Shown: positions 53,389-63,760 of the stretch, one piece after another
Position numbering within the stretch: position 1 is the stretch's first letter
How the letters are laid out: every line of letters begins with the position of its first letter
Assembly: GCA_005406025.1 (NCBI GenBank)
Contig: BGZK01001248.1
Location: 118,559 to 182,558 of the forward strand
Origin: Eumeta japonica
Taxonomy: Eukaryota > Arthropoda > Insecta > Lepidoptera > Psychidae
Direction: 5' to 3'
Length of the DNA stretch: 64,000 nucleotides
Notes under the pieces: model-generated
The model's database searches: none
What the model was told of the DNA's origin: nothing
What the model saw: only the letters and a program-made list of their open reading frames with translations
Made by a program: the position numbers and the translations under genes

Positions 53389-54820
53389 TCAGGCCGTAGT
53401 CCCTACAGCCTGATCCATCTCGCAGTTGAGAATTTTACTTTTCGGTAAAGGTCATGCGTAACCTTCTCACAGACGCTGTTTCCGCCGGTGGAGTAAGCAG
53501 AATCGGTTATTGTACGAGCTTTTTACGGTTGTATAAGGGCTGATGTCTTTTCTGCGATTTCTACAAGGATAACTCTCCGGTCAAGTATAGTTTTTAGCTA
53601 ATACTATCTCCAGTTAAAAATCATAAAGCAAATCGCGTTTAACTACGGCGATTTGCTTAATGAATTGAAAGTCGGGTGAAAGGAACTTCAAGTATATTTC
53701 GGAGAGACGGTTAGATATTGCAATTTTTAGATTTTTCAGTACTGTATCAGCTCTGTGTTATTATCCACATGCAATTGTAAGATCTTCAATATCTACCCTT
53801 TGATTTGAAATAGACTATTTTTTTCATTGTTTTTTATGGCATCCCTTAAAGAACGTACGTTTCAACCGTTTAAGATCTACTGCTAGCGATTTAGTTCGGG
53901 CAGTTCGACGACTGACATCTATCTCAACAGATAAGCGCACTTGAAGATAATGTACAGAACAAGTCGTTGACATAAAAGTAGTGCATTACCGGACAACGCT
54001 TGACGGCCCCCAAAGTAAACAGCATTCGCCCCTTAGCGAGACTGGCGACCGTCATTACCCTGTCAAGTTTACGCGGCTCACTTCAATAACGTGGCGTTGA
54101 CTGCTGGTAATCTATGCTTTTTCATCTGTCATCTAAGATTCCTCTTCGTCAACTTCTTTTCAGCGAGCACTGACAGTTATCCAACATTTCACTGCAGTGT
54201 TATTTTATTTCATCAAAAAATATGAGTCAAGTCTTCTCTCATCATGGCCGTCCGCTGTTCGCTCAAACATGTTTAGTCTGCCGTCACGCGTTATTTCGAC
54301 CGCTCTCAGCAATTCTCTGTCCGCCTATCTTACACCCGTATGGAAAGTTTTTGAATGTTGTATGTCTTAGTTAAGTTGATTTTAAAATTTTGTACTCGTA
54401 TTCCTTTTTGTTTTCTTGAGCGCGATAATTATTATTAGATAACTAATCAAAACAACGTTCTTGAAATGGAAGTAGCTTTGTAATGTACGTATAAATAAAT
54501 GCTAATGTCAAAAATATATATATACAATTTTGAATATTCTTTAAAATGAAGAAGTTTTCGTGTCCTCACGGTGACTTCAGAGGCCGCGGGATAGAGCCCG
54601 TGCAAACACATTTCTAATACATGTTTATTGACCAGCACCACTCGATAGTTCTCAAAAGAAACATCATTGTCACGGGTTTGACCTGCGAAACGTATATGTA
54701 TTGCCTCTATGAAAACCTCGACTTACGGGCGATGCCGTGAAAATAGACGTTTAATTGTTGGGAAAATTTACAACTTCACTACAAACGATGGCTGTTTTAT
54801 TCGTCATGAGTAAAGTAAGC
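53389..54820. other. Non-coding stretch
   Basis: A short inverted word pair (gatcaggc / gcctgatc) lies at ~53,388-53,418. CpG patches at 53,990-54,090 and 54,240-54,330 lack exons. No gene supported. Confidence 0.5.
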
Positions 54821-54824
54821 GTAA

Positions 54825-55003
54825 TATATCAACGGGAAATTAAAGCAACGCGGAACGCCCTCCCACAGATGGACAGACGACATAAAAAGCATCGCAAGAA
54901 GCGGCCGGATGCGAAGGGTACAAGGCCGTGGGTCGTGGCGAGCCTCTCGAGAAGCCTATCTCCAACAGCGAAGAGACACAGCAGGCTGTTGATGATGATA
55001 TAT
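54825..55003 (+). pseudogene. RTE-clade LINE 3' end: reverse transcriptase C-terminus
   Basis: In the frame beginning ~54,825 the plus strand reads R G T P S H R W T D D I K S I A R S G R, followed by M R R V Q G R G S W R A S R E A Y L Q Q, then stops at TGA 54,990-54,992. This is the conserved C-terminal block of RTE/BovB-like reverse transcriptases (RxRWxDDIxxxAGxxWMRxAQDRxxWRxxxEAYxQQW). The stop is followed by a short (gat)n run, the usual 3' end of these elements. Everything upstream of ~54,825 is missing, so it is a 5'-truncated dead copy. The overlapping 149-codon frame in another register is its shadow. Confidence 0.85.
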
Positions 55004-55813
55004 TCCCAATCATTTAGTCGTAACTTTGACCAAGCTAAGGTTCTAAATCAACTACGATACGTCTTCAAGAAAAAAAATTTGACCCTAAAGGGCAACTTTG
55101 CAATTTCCCGCAAATTTTATCCGTTTCGTAGTTATTTCAAAAAAAACGGTTTGTTTCGATTTCTTTCGACAACGATTTCTCGCAAGCGAATCAACCAATT
55201 TTAACCCGGTTTGCGGCAATCGACGTGTTTTTATAGGATCAAGAGCTGGTTAGAATTTCAAATCGATCGGTCAAGCCGCTTCGTAGTTATTCCAAAAAAA
55301 CTGTTTTTTTTTTTTTATTTCTTTCGACAACGATTTCTCACAAACGAATCAACCGATTTTGACCCGGTTTGCGGCAATCGACGTGTTTTTAATAGGTTAA
55401 AAACTGATTAGATTTTACAATTGATCAATCAAGTCATTTTAAAGTTATTTTGAAAAAACCACTTTAACAAAATTTTTTTTTCTTAGTTTTTTGAAAATTT
55501 CTCAAAATCTACGGGTCCAAATCGACCCAAACTTTCAGGAAATTTAAGTTTGGTAAAACTCTTTGGAACGCCGTTTAGTGGGTTTGATCCGGTCAAGCCG
55601 TTTAAAAGTTATAAGAGGTTTACATACATCCACACACACACACACATACATCCACACAGACATACGGACATCATCTCAGGGATGATCAGGGAAGCTTCCT
55701 AGACCCTCAGAACGTCGAGATCTGAAGAGAACTCGATTTTTGCAAAATGGTGTGAAATCAATAACTTCCCGAAAATTTTAGAAAATTTTCAATTTTCTAA
55801 GCGGGAAGTTAAA
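55004..55813 (+). repeat. Dispersed repeat of the 'aacttcccg' family, copy 2
   Basis: Internally repetitive: ttctttcgacaacgatttct, aacgaatcaacc and ttgcggcaatcgacgtgttt each occur twice about 165-170 bp apart (from ~55,157 and ~55,319). It continues through gtcaagccgtttaaaagtta, a (ca)n run (55,632-55,650) and ggacatcatctcagggatga, and ends with aacttcccg ... cgggaagtt flanking an AT-rich hairpin at 55,763-55,809. Confidence 0.75.
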
Positions 55814-57089
55814 AAGGCTATACCATTCTAAAAGGTTCTCAAAGCAATAGTGACTCCCCTGAGGTTAAAGGTGTCCGTGGGCGACTACTAAAAAACACTT
55901 TGACCCATGCTCATGCGCGACATGCGCTTTTCAGTGATCACATGATCCAGAAATGTATAATATATACGAACAAAGAGGCATTAATACAATTTCGTTATCT
56001 GCAAGTGTAAACAGTGGCAGGTCCGGCGAGGCCCTGCGCAGACGCCGCTGCTGCATACAGTGCAATTAATATGATTAACTTGGCGGGTTCAAGGAAATGT
56101 TATCGGCGACCGATAAAGGACGTGTTTTATGCAATTACCATAGAGTTGAAGTCTGGTCTGAACAGGCAAATTATATTAACTATTTTTTTTTACCTATATG
56201 ATTAAACAGTGGTCGCTAAAATAACACTAAATGTGACTGAAATGGGCGTTGGTGGCCATGTCGTCAGCACGTTGCTTCAGCTTGTAACGGGTTCGTCCAC
56301 GATTTAATGCCCTAAGGTTGCTCCAAAATATGTCAAATCAAACAATTTAATTTGTGCTTAGGTTAAGCCATCGGTGCTATTCACGGCCGTAACTGATGCG
56401 TGACAGTAGTCATTAAAAACCCCCCTCTATCTGCATTAGACCAGAGTGGGGGGCTTAAAGTTCAAACTACTCGATGTAAAGGAGGTGCTCCTGCAGAAAG
56501 TTGAAATAGCAGTTACAATTGAAAGAGTAACGATTTTCAATGCTCCAGCATGTAACGGTCTTCAATGTTTTCTTTATACATCTGAAGCACCGACGGCGTG
56601 GTTTGCACGCGACTCAAACACAAGAGATAACAGTTTGAGCCTACTGCACTTGCACTACTGTATCTCCTTGTGACCCATTCCAAATTGAAATATCGTGTCG
56701 GGATCTGCAGAACAGAAAAGATTTAGTAGAACCTTTAACGATATATGCAAACTTATTAACGCGCAACAAACAGCGTCAGTGTAGATCTACCTCTGTACGA
56801 TTTACGTGATAATTATTTTTGGGCCAGTGCCTAATCGTAGATAAGTATATGAGTTATAGAAGAAATTTAAGAATTTTCATTTGCGTTTCGAAGGGATACA
56901 TCCAACGCCATGTCAACCACTTCGAGTTATATGGCAGTCCAGTCGTGTCGGTCTACTAGCAGGAATATAAGAACAACTATATCAATTGCTAAAATTTATG
57001 TACTAGAGCCATGATATTGGCGACTTGGCTACTACAAGAAAATGGATCACTTCAACCACTGGAATACCATATTTTGACAAAATACAAAC
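55814..57089. other. Non-coding stretch
   Basis: A weak tRNA-like word order at 56,245-56,300 (gtggccatgtcgtcagcacg, then aacgggttcgtccacg) may be a degenerate SINE head. The 61-75-codon frames have no motif. Confidence 0.45.
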
Positions 57090-57325
57090 ATGAAGTAGCA
57101 GCTTCGAACGTTGTATATTGTCCAGTGAGCGAGAGTTCCGGTAGTCCACTCCGTAGATATCCTTTTCCTCCCTAAAAGAATGTCCCGTTCTTTCCACTAT
57201 ATAAGCTATTTCTGCTTAAAAGGCCGGTAACGCACTAATGCTACTTTAGGGTTGCGAGTGTATATAGATGGCAGGGATCATCTACTCTCTGCTGACTCGC
57301 ATACTCGTTTATCCTTTAAAATGGC
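57090..57325 (+). mobile_element. Lepidopteran retroposon 3' tail, plus strand
   Basis: gtagcagcttcgaacgttgt, gtgagcgagagttccggtag, then aaaaggccggtaacgcacta, gatggcagggatcatctact and ctcgtttatcc. Same family and order as 28,680-28,910. The small minus-strand frame across it is not a gene. Confidence 0.8.
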
Positions 57326-57635
57326 GTAAAAAAATAACTAAATATCAATGCAAAGGTAAACTGACAAGACTGTTTTAAAATAGCGGTATTGTTTATAAAC
57401 ATTGAAAACGACGCCTCATGCAGATATACATTGAGTTTGCCTGTACTGGCAAAATTGATACTGGACGCCGTACTGATGCCAACTTAGGGAAATGATGGAG
57501 TATTACATAACAATAAAATGAGGATTTTTATTGATTTTTTGGCACTTGGTTATGTATTTGTATGGTTATGACGTGCGACAAAACGGCCCGGCTATCGTAC
57601 AACACGACACGGCGAGGCGGGCGGGGATTGCGCGA
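57326..57635. other. Non-coding stretch
   Basis: AT-rich then rising GC toward 57,600 (ggcgaggcgggcgggg). No gene. Confidence 0.5.
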
Positions 57636-57641
57636 ACGTAC

Positions 57642-57720
57642 CTCATGTCGCGAAATCGTGACCGTGGCCTACTTTAACACCTCCGCGACCGCGTAAACGA
57701 TTTATTCAGTTCTATGTACT
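57642..57720 (-). other. Possible exon end with donor GAG|GTACGT, minus strand
   Basis: On the minus strand a GC-rich segment (cgcggaggtgttaaagtagg ... cgcgacatgag) meets a good donor, ATGAG|GTACGT (57,641-57,636). No acceptor or clear start is placed, so the left boundary is a guess. It may be an untranslated first exon. Confidence 0.25.
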
Positions 57721-58079
57721 TGTTTTAACATACAGTAAAGGTATATTATGCTAATTTTCAGATCCGCCAATAATACTTCATATAATAGATAGAATTATCT
57801 CTACAGGTGCCGTACCCGTAAAATATGAAGAGCAAATTTAATTCAAATTCAATAAAATTCAAGATATCTTTATCTCATAGGTTACAAAATAACACTTGAA
57901 ATACGTCATAATTTTTTGCTAATTTACTAATAATGATTACATTAATCTGTACATATAGTGTAACAGTAGAGAGAAAAATCGTAGAAATTTTAACTAATTA
58001 AATTAGTATTACAAAGGTTAACACAATATGTTTCAATTGTTTTAAATTCTGTGTATATCTGTGAAATTATTCGCGAACT
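57721..58079. other. AT-rich non-coding stretch
   Basis: Nothing recognised. Confidence 0.55.
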
Positions 58080-58320
58080 CCGTCAAACTACTAAACAAAA
58101 TTTGATGAAATTTGGTACGAAAATAAATTACATTGGATTGTTTTTATCCAGATCCCTACTATTCTTTACATCGTGCATATTTCTTTGTAACTGATAGTAG
58201 ATGGAGCTACCTGTACGCACGGTACCGTTTGCTTGGAAATGGTATTCGGATACAAACACAGCGAGATAGGCACGGGGATCGAGATAGCTGTAAGCACGGC
58301 GCCTTCGGCGGACACTAAAG
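58080..58320 (+). repeat. Lepidopteran repeat fragment ('actaaacaaaatttgatgaaatt')
   Basis: ctccgtcaaactactaaac, then aaaatttgatgaaatttggt, is a degenerate copy of the family seen at 50,186, followed by text such as gatagtagatggagctacct. The 61-codon plus frame is part of it. Confidence 0.5.
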
Positions 58321-58480
58321 ATGTACGAAACTCATTCCGTGGCCACGCGGGCGGAGTCGCGAGCGAAAGATAGCTATTGATAATTAATAACCGATACAGT
58401 GCAGTATTACACGCCGGGGGGTGCGTGCGGGGCGCGGGCGGCGGTGCCCTTTGCTACGCGAAATCGCTCTAGATAACGAT
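58321..58480. promoter_or_regulatory. CpG-rich patch
   Basis: ccacgcgggcggagtcgcga and gggggtgcgtgcggggcgcg stand out from AT-rich flanks. No donor or exon is placed. Confidence 0.3.
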
Positions 58481-59314
58481 CAATTGCTATTTTAATAAAT
58501 TTAATTATAGAAAAGCCATAATATAAACAAACTAAACGTTGGCTAATATGATTGTATGTTAGTGAAAAGCGAATTCTATTCATTTGGCAGAGGATTGCAT
58601 TAAGTCGCCAATACAATAATTTAATAACCGATAACCACATACACCTATAGTTCTATATAAATCCGTTGGCTGTGTCTATACATAGAATTATTTTGTCAAA
58701 TTTTGTGATAAACATTCGTTTTGTGAGTCACTGACTTCGATTCTACCATTTTTTAAATGCAGCTTTGTCCGTCTGTATGCTCTTTCATAACTTAAGAACG
58801 GTTCTATCGATAGGCTGTGTATGATTTCTTTTCACGTTAAGATAAGCAAAAAAAAATAATCATTATTCGTGTATTTCTTTGTCGGCCATATTTATTTGTA
58901 TTTTTTTTATAAATGTAATATTCGGGGGGATGTGAGCAGAACCGCGGCATACTCGGATAATGAAAAATAATAAATTAAACGTGTGGCACTCGGGGACTGC
59001 CGCGGTAAAGCTATTGCATAGCATTTTTTATCAACTTATGCAAATATAATTATTTATTTGTTTGTGCAGTATTTTTTTTCTTTGATATTAATTCCAGATT
59101 TTAATCACTTTCTTCATTAATAAATGCACTTTGTTTATTCATATTTAAAACACTTCATACACAAATACCAGCAACTGCTATTCACTGGTGTACATAGGTA
59201 CACCTATGTATACAAAAATACCTACATGTATACTTACGGGGCACCTGCGGTGAGTGTGGCATTATAAACATATGATAGATACCTATACACCTATATACTT
59301 TCTCACAAACAGCT
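58481..59314. other. AT-rich non-coding stretch
   Basis: Text at 58,980-59,050 (gtgtggcactcggggactgc, then gctattgcatagcatttttt) may belong to another lepidopteran repeat; the words ctatgcaatagc recur in inverted form near 59,506. A small palindrome, gtgtacataggtacacctatgtatac, lies at 59,188-59,213. No gene. Confidence 0.45.
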
Positions 59315-59320
59315 ACTTAC

Positions 59321-59613
59321 GTATTCGTCCGATTTCGGAGCAGCTCGTCTCGATCCGTGCGAGCTTCGTACAGTCGTACCATATACATACACGTTAAGCG
59401 AACGCTCGGCCGAGCTACGTGGTAGGCGGAGTGGGGGTTGTTAGGTTTTATTTTCGTTACGGAATTTCTTGATTCGGTCGCCGCGCTCAAAGCCCGCGAT
59501 AAAAGCTATGCAATAGCTTAAAAATAAATTTTAATTGAAGCCCGGCGAAGCGGACGCGCAACGGCGAGTTGAAAAGACGTTGACGGCGATAAACGGGACG
59601 AAAGCTGACTGAC
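59321..59613 (-). other. Candidate untranslated first exon with TCAGT initiator, minus strand
   Basis: Minus strand: initiator words TCAGTCAGTCAGC at ~59,617-59,605 (TCAGT is the arthropod Inr consensus) precede ~290 nt that end AATAC|GTAAGT (donor 59,320-59,315). Several ATGs lie inside; the last one before the donor (M Y M V R L Y E A R T D R D E) is open to the donor in phase 2, but joining it in that phase to the 8.4-kb microexon gives a stop, so a 5' UTR role fits better. The exon lies in the CpG island 59,320-59,780. Confidence 0.4.
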
Positions 59614-59790
59614 TGACTACACAAAGCCGAACACGGCCGACCTCGCCCGCGCCCCGCCAGCGCGCCGCGTGCGTCGCCAGATCATCCGCTGGGCAGTTCT
59701 GCACCTTTTTAAGTCTTCTATCCGATTTGTGCGAAGTTATTGACCGCGTTGCGCCGCATGTGGGAGTTCAATGCGGCCGTTCATTTCTAT
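59614..59790 (-). promoter_or_regulatory. CpG-island promoter upstream of the 59.6-kb initiator
   Basis: gacctcgcccgcgccccgcc and gcgcgccgcgtgcgtcgcc form a dense CpG block just upstream (higher coordinates) of the initiator words. No TATA box is evident at -30. Confidence 0.45.
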
Positions 59791-59904
59791 CTGTTCATGG
59801 AAAAATAATAAAAGTAAAAGAATAGTACGGCAATTGATAGTTTTTTTTTAATCCTTTCCACGTTAAAACCGCCTGTCGCCGCGGGAACGGTCAAGTGCGA
59901 TCAT

Positions 59905-60100
59905 TCTTTCATTTCCCGCTATGAAAATTGAAAAAATTTCATTGAAAACTTACAGTTTTCAATTCGTTGTTCGGAAACCGAATTTCGGTCAGATCTCGAC
60001 TAGTTTTATGGTCCCAGGAATCTATTTCAACCATAGTCCGAGTGATGTCTGTACGTTTCTGTGTGTGTGCGTGCGTGCGTATGTGTGAAATAACATCTCG
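59905..60100 (+). repeat. Head of the 'aacttccc' dispersed repeat, copy 3 (truncated)
   Basis: tttcccgctatgaaaattga, then tttcggtcagatctcgacta, tggtcccaggaatctatttc and gtgatgtctgtacgtttctg followed by a (gt/gc)n run. Same head as copy 1 at 32,928. The minus-strand frames of 94-96 codons lie over this and adjoining GC-rich DNA. Confidence 0.7.
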
Positions 60101-60568
60101 CGTAAGTAAAAGCCGTCGCTCTTGACTGTATACCCTGTGAACAGCCTTTAGCTCGACTCGCCATGTTCGATCGGATCGTGATTGCGAAATGTGGACGTGC
60201 ACCGCGTGTCCGCCGCTGGCCACCCCATGGCGGAGACGGTAACGTGAAGTTATGAATAAAACGTATTAAAACCTTAACAATTGCATTTAACGTCGTCGTT
60301 CTGGTTCGAGTAAGCAATTTTTTAATGCAGCCGAGTAATACACCGTTAACTATTTCTTAATCAAAGATTGAATGTGCGGACAATTGTTTAACGAAAAAGC
60401 ATATAACGGAAAAGTACGTAACTTGTGCCACTAAGTCGTTGTCATCGACCGACCGATAATACATTTTTTTTTATCTAATCATTTTTTTAATTTTCATATT
60501 GTTACTGACTGCAAAGATACACGGATGTTTTAAATTTCGAAATGATTTTGGAATCGGCATCCTTTGTT
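60101..60568. other. Non-coding stretch
   Basis: A less AT-rich part at 60,100-60,310, then AT-rich. No gene recognised. Confidence 0.5.
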
Positions 60569-61340
60569 TTTAACACACTTCAGAAAAAAAAAGGGGGTTC
60601 TATGTTCATCTGTGTGTAATTTTTTATACATTTGCAGCAATGATTTCGTGAATGGTGGATCGATTTGAAAAATATTTTTTTTTTTGAAAAGATATACTCT
60701 CAAGATGGTCCCACAATCGCCATGTCAGTATCTGATGATGCGTTACCGGGGACTACGAGCAATACTTTCAATTATATTTTCATATATTATAAGCACGTAT
60801 AGTGTTTTAACATCTTTTTTTAATTATTCAAATGTTTGCGTCTGGAAGTGACCATCATCTCGTGCTGTTGAGCTGATGATGATGAAAGCCACTAGGTTCG
60901 TTAACGTTTAGGAGTTAGGGAATAATACTGCGATATAAATTTCTATATGACAAATAATACATAAAGACATCGGAACTGTTTAGCGATAACAGTAGAAATA
61001 GGATGAATAAATTTAATGTGGAAATAAATACAAATGTGATCTGCTTGAGTTGTAGGACTTTATATTATAAAAATAAGAGTAGTCTCTATAGTTTGCAGAA
61101 GAATGATTTGGTAGTGGCACTCCAGCTAAGATGTGAAGAAGATTAGCAGCGCCACCGGACGAGCGGTCGGGAGTAGGAACTGCTTATCCACTTTCTTCGT
61201 AAAAGTGAAGACGCTCAGTCAGTTATAACCGCGGCTTAATCTGTATACAAGTAGCTAAATTAATTATAAAGTTATAATCGATCGATTACTAAATAACGTT
61301 AAATAAAATAAAATAAAAACCTATTTAAATAATTAGTTGT
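60569..61340 (+). repeat. Long lepidopteran repeat, copy B
   Basis: Shares the blocks gttctatgttcatctgtgtg, tatactctcaagatggtccc, tcagtatctgatgatgcgtt, gcgtctggaagtgaccatca, gctgttgagctgatgatgat and a final aaataaaaacctatttaaat with copy A at 51,595-52,440, in the same order and orientation, with numerous substitutions. The copies are therefore independent old insertions, not a recent segmental duplication. Confidence 0.85.
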
Positions 61341-61479
61341 GATTGGAGTCCGTTCCAGCTTTATATATTATCATGAACTGTAAAGATATAGAGTTTTCAT
61401 ATCTTAAAATGGTTCCGGAATGGGTATCGTACTTGTAACTTTACTAACATAGATGATTTTAAATTCAATTGAAATCCCT
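61341..61479. other. Non-coding spacer
   Basis: Nothing recognised. Confidence 0.5.
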
Positions 61480-61644
61480 CGAGTAGCCATCGCCCTACCG
61501 AGCGCTTAGGGCTTGCGAAAGTGCACGAACGAAGGAGCAGAGGGAGCTGCGGTCGCGACCCGGCGCCGCAGACGGGCAAAAAAAGCTGCACAGAGCGCGA
61601 CTTGCGCGCTGTTATCAATTATTCGACGAGCCGGTTTGTGGACG
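61480..61644 (+). other. Candidate first exon in CpG island, plus strand (donor GTAAGT at 61,645)
   Basis: A CpG-rich segment ending TGTGGACG|GTAAGT, a strong donor. The plus frame through it (61,513-61,695) begins at TTG and contains an Arg/Ala-rich run but no ATG, so a 5' UTR is likelier than coding. The island continues past the donor to ~61,790 (gccgcggtagggcgcagaaa, gccgcggcgcgtcctccgac). It lies 1.9 kb from, and on the opposite strand to, the 59.6-kb minus-strand exon. Exon start is not defined. Confidence 0.4.
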
Positions 61645-61650
61645 GTAAGT

Positions 61651-62560
61651 GAAGCGCCCATCCTCAGGTGCAGCGCGAGCCAAAACAGCCCCTAAGGTCG
61701 GCCGCGGTAGGGCGCAGAAAGCCGCGGCGCGTCCTCCGACCTGTGCCGGGGCCGAGACAAAAGTGCGCTCGTATCGGAGTATTTTGCGCTGTTGCTAGGC
61801 GACAAGGCCAGGATTTTTAAAACGTCATCTGTTTATTGCTCGTCGCTAAATGCTAAATGACACAATATACCGTGCAAACTTTGTTTGTCTATGATATAAT
61901 CGACAAATTAACTGAGTACACTATTTTATATATATATATAGATATAATAGATATTGTGCAATCTATAAAAGTTAAGCAGAGAAACACTACGTTGCTAAGC
62001 GACAGATCGCATGCATAGTTAAGGCGCTTTATTTTTTTCCTTTTTCCGAGGCGCCCGCGCCGACGACAGGGTTGCTCTGCGTACACGCAAGTCTTTCACA
62101 ATAGATACTACAATGATACAATACTGTATAGTTATCTTTCATAGACGACTGCTTACTAATTTTTGGAATGACTGTATGGACCAATTTGCACTAATTCCAG
62201 AGACAGTCTTAATCTTTTGAAGATATTTTTAAAAATGTACACTATTTCGGGAAAATTAAAAAAACAAGTACGGAATCGATACGATTTTTTTTATAAAATA
62301 TCTAGGTAACTATTTGAATTAACGTGGGATTAAATGTTTGTCGCATGTGTTTGCATCAAAAACTCAACCCGAATATCTTCTCAGCAGTACACCGATCCCA
62401 TTAATAGTTTTACAAACATCATTGATGGCAGTTTGCATCAAAGCGCAAATAAAAATATAGCTCAGTTTTTTACTTATTTTGCTATCAGAATTTTACCACT
62501 CCAATGCAATGACACACTCCTCCACAACCATATCTCCGAACGAGAAATTGGAACGTTAAG
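61651..62560. other. Island edge, (ta)n run and AT-rich DNA
   Basis: CpG-rich to ~61,790; (ta)n at 61,925-61,945; ggcgcccgcgccgacgac at ~62,050. No gene. The 95-codon plus frame beginning at 62,334 has no motif. Confidence 0.45.
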
Positions 62561-62800
62561 CTTTGCACGCCCACCCAGTGCGGTCGTCGGGGGGCGCTGC
62601 GGACGACGTGGCCGACGATGACGTCGTCCAGGGCCCGACAGACGCCCTGATGAGAGCGGTGTAAACTGGCTCAAGTTAAAAACTGACTAACCCGGCTGTG
62701 ATAAGGCATCGAACCTTGCTGCCTTATCACAGTACCCCGTTGAGTACGCACTCGCCGAGCGTCATTCTGCGCAGTCGTCGCCACACTTACTTAAGCATAA
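62561..62800. promoter_or_regulatory. CpG-rich segment with hairpin
   Basis: gtcggggggcgctgcggacg, gacgatgacgtcgtccaggg (palindromic gacgatgacgtcgtc with a CRE core TGACGTC at ~62,619-62,625). No donor or exon is placed. Confidence 0.3.
62696..62732. repeat. Perfect hairpin, 13-bp arms and 11-nt loop
   Basis: ctgtgataaggca, loop tcgaaccttgc, tgccttatcacag. Confidence 0.85.
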
Positions 62801-63019
62801 CCAACACAAACCTTTGCCACCATTAGACCGCGTTATGTGTGATGCGATATCAACACAAATCGCGACATTAATTTATCGTGTGTCACACATGTCCGTTGGG
62901 CACGCGTATTCATTGTAAACAATTGAAATAGAACAGCTGTATGAAGGGATACAATTATAAGGGATGACGTAATTAGAAATATTTTCAGCCATTATACGCA
63001 CTCTGCTAGACACAAGGCT
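62801..63019. other. Non-coding stretch
   Basis: Nothing recognised. Confidence 0.5.
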
Positions 63020-63724
63020 TCTCGGTAGATTTACAACGTCGGCCCAGGTTGTAGGTCCTCCTAGGGCGTCCTAAGCTGCAACCAGTTTGTAGTCCCAGCT
63101 GCGCGTGTGCGTTTCTATGTGTGTGTGTGTGTGTGTGTGTGTTTATGTGCGTCTGTACGTAGGGGCGTGTGTTTGTAGACGAGTGTGTAAACCTCTCAAA
63201 AGTTTTGAACGGTTTAACCGAATTAAAATCAGTTTGCGATATTCGAAAGGGATCAAGTTAACTTAGATTCAGATATAAAACTTTTAGAAAAATGTTTTTT
63301 CTGAACTAACTTTTAAGAAACTCTACCTATCGATACAAAAATTTTATAAGTCATTTTCCTCAAGGAGTTGCATCGACTGCCTTACATAATATATAAATAT
63401 AATTATTTGTTCAAGACATCGTTGAAAAAAAATTTATTAAAAAGTGTTATTTTTCTACATTTTGTAAACAGCTCTACTGACAAATTTAAAATTTGACCAA
63501 TTATTCTCTCTAAAAAACAGCGTCGTTCTTCGTAAATTGCATCAAAATGGATTGGTTTGTTCTAGAGATATGGTTAACGAAGAACTCAAAAAAAAGTGTT
63601 TTTCAAAATACATGGGAAATACGTGATGGATTAATGTTGAGTACACGGTCATCGTTTTCTGCTCAGGACCCTGGAAATCCATTTCGACCATTTTTATTTT
63701 CTAAGTGATGTTCGTGTTCGTGTG

Positions 63725-63760
<36 letters not shown>

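Noticed and set aside
54755..55204. 149-codon plus-strand frame as a host protein
   Set aside because: It overlaps the RTE LINE 3' end in a different register; the meaningful reading is the RWTDDIK frame, and the rest is dispersed repeat.
59225..59260. Tiny exon between acgcag-like acceptor and donors on both strands
   Set aside because: Donor-like words on both strands within 30 bp (gtgagt on plus, gtaagt on minus) cannot define an exon without support.
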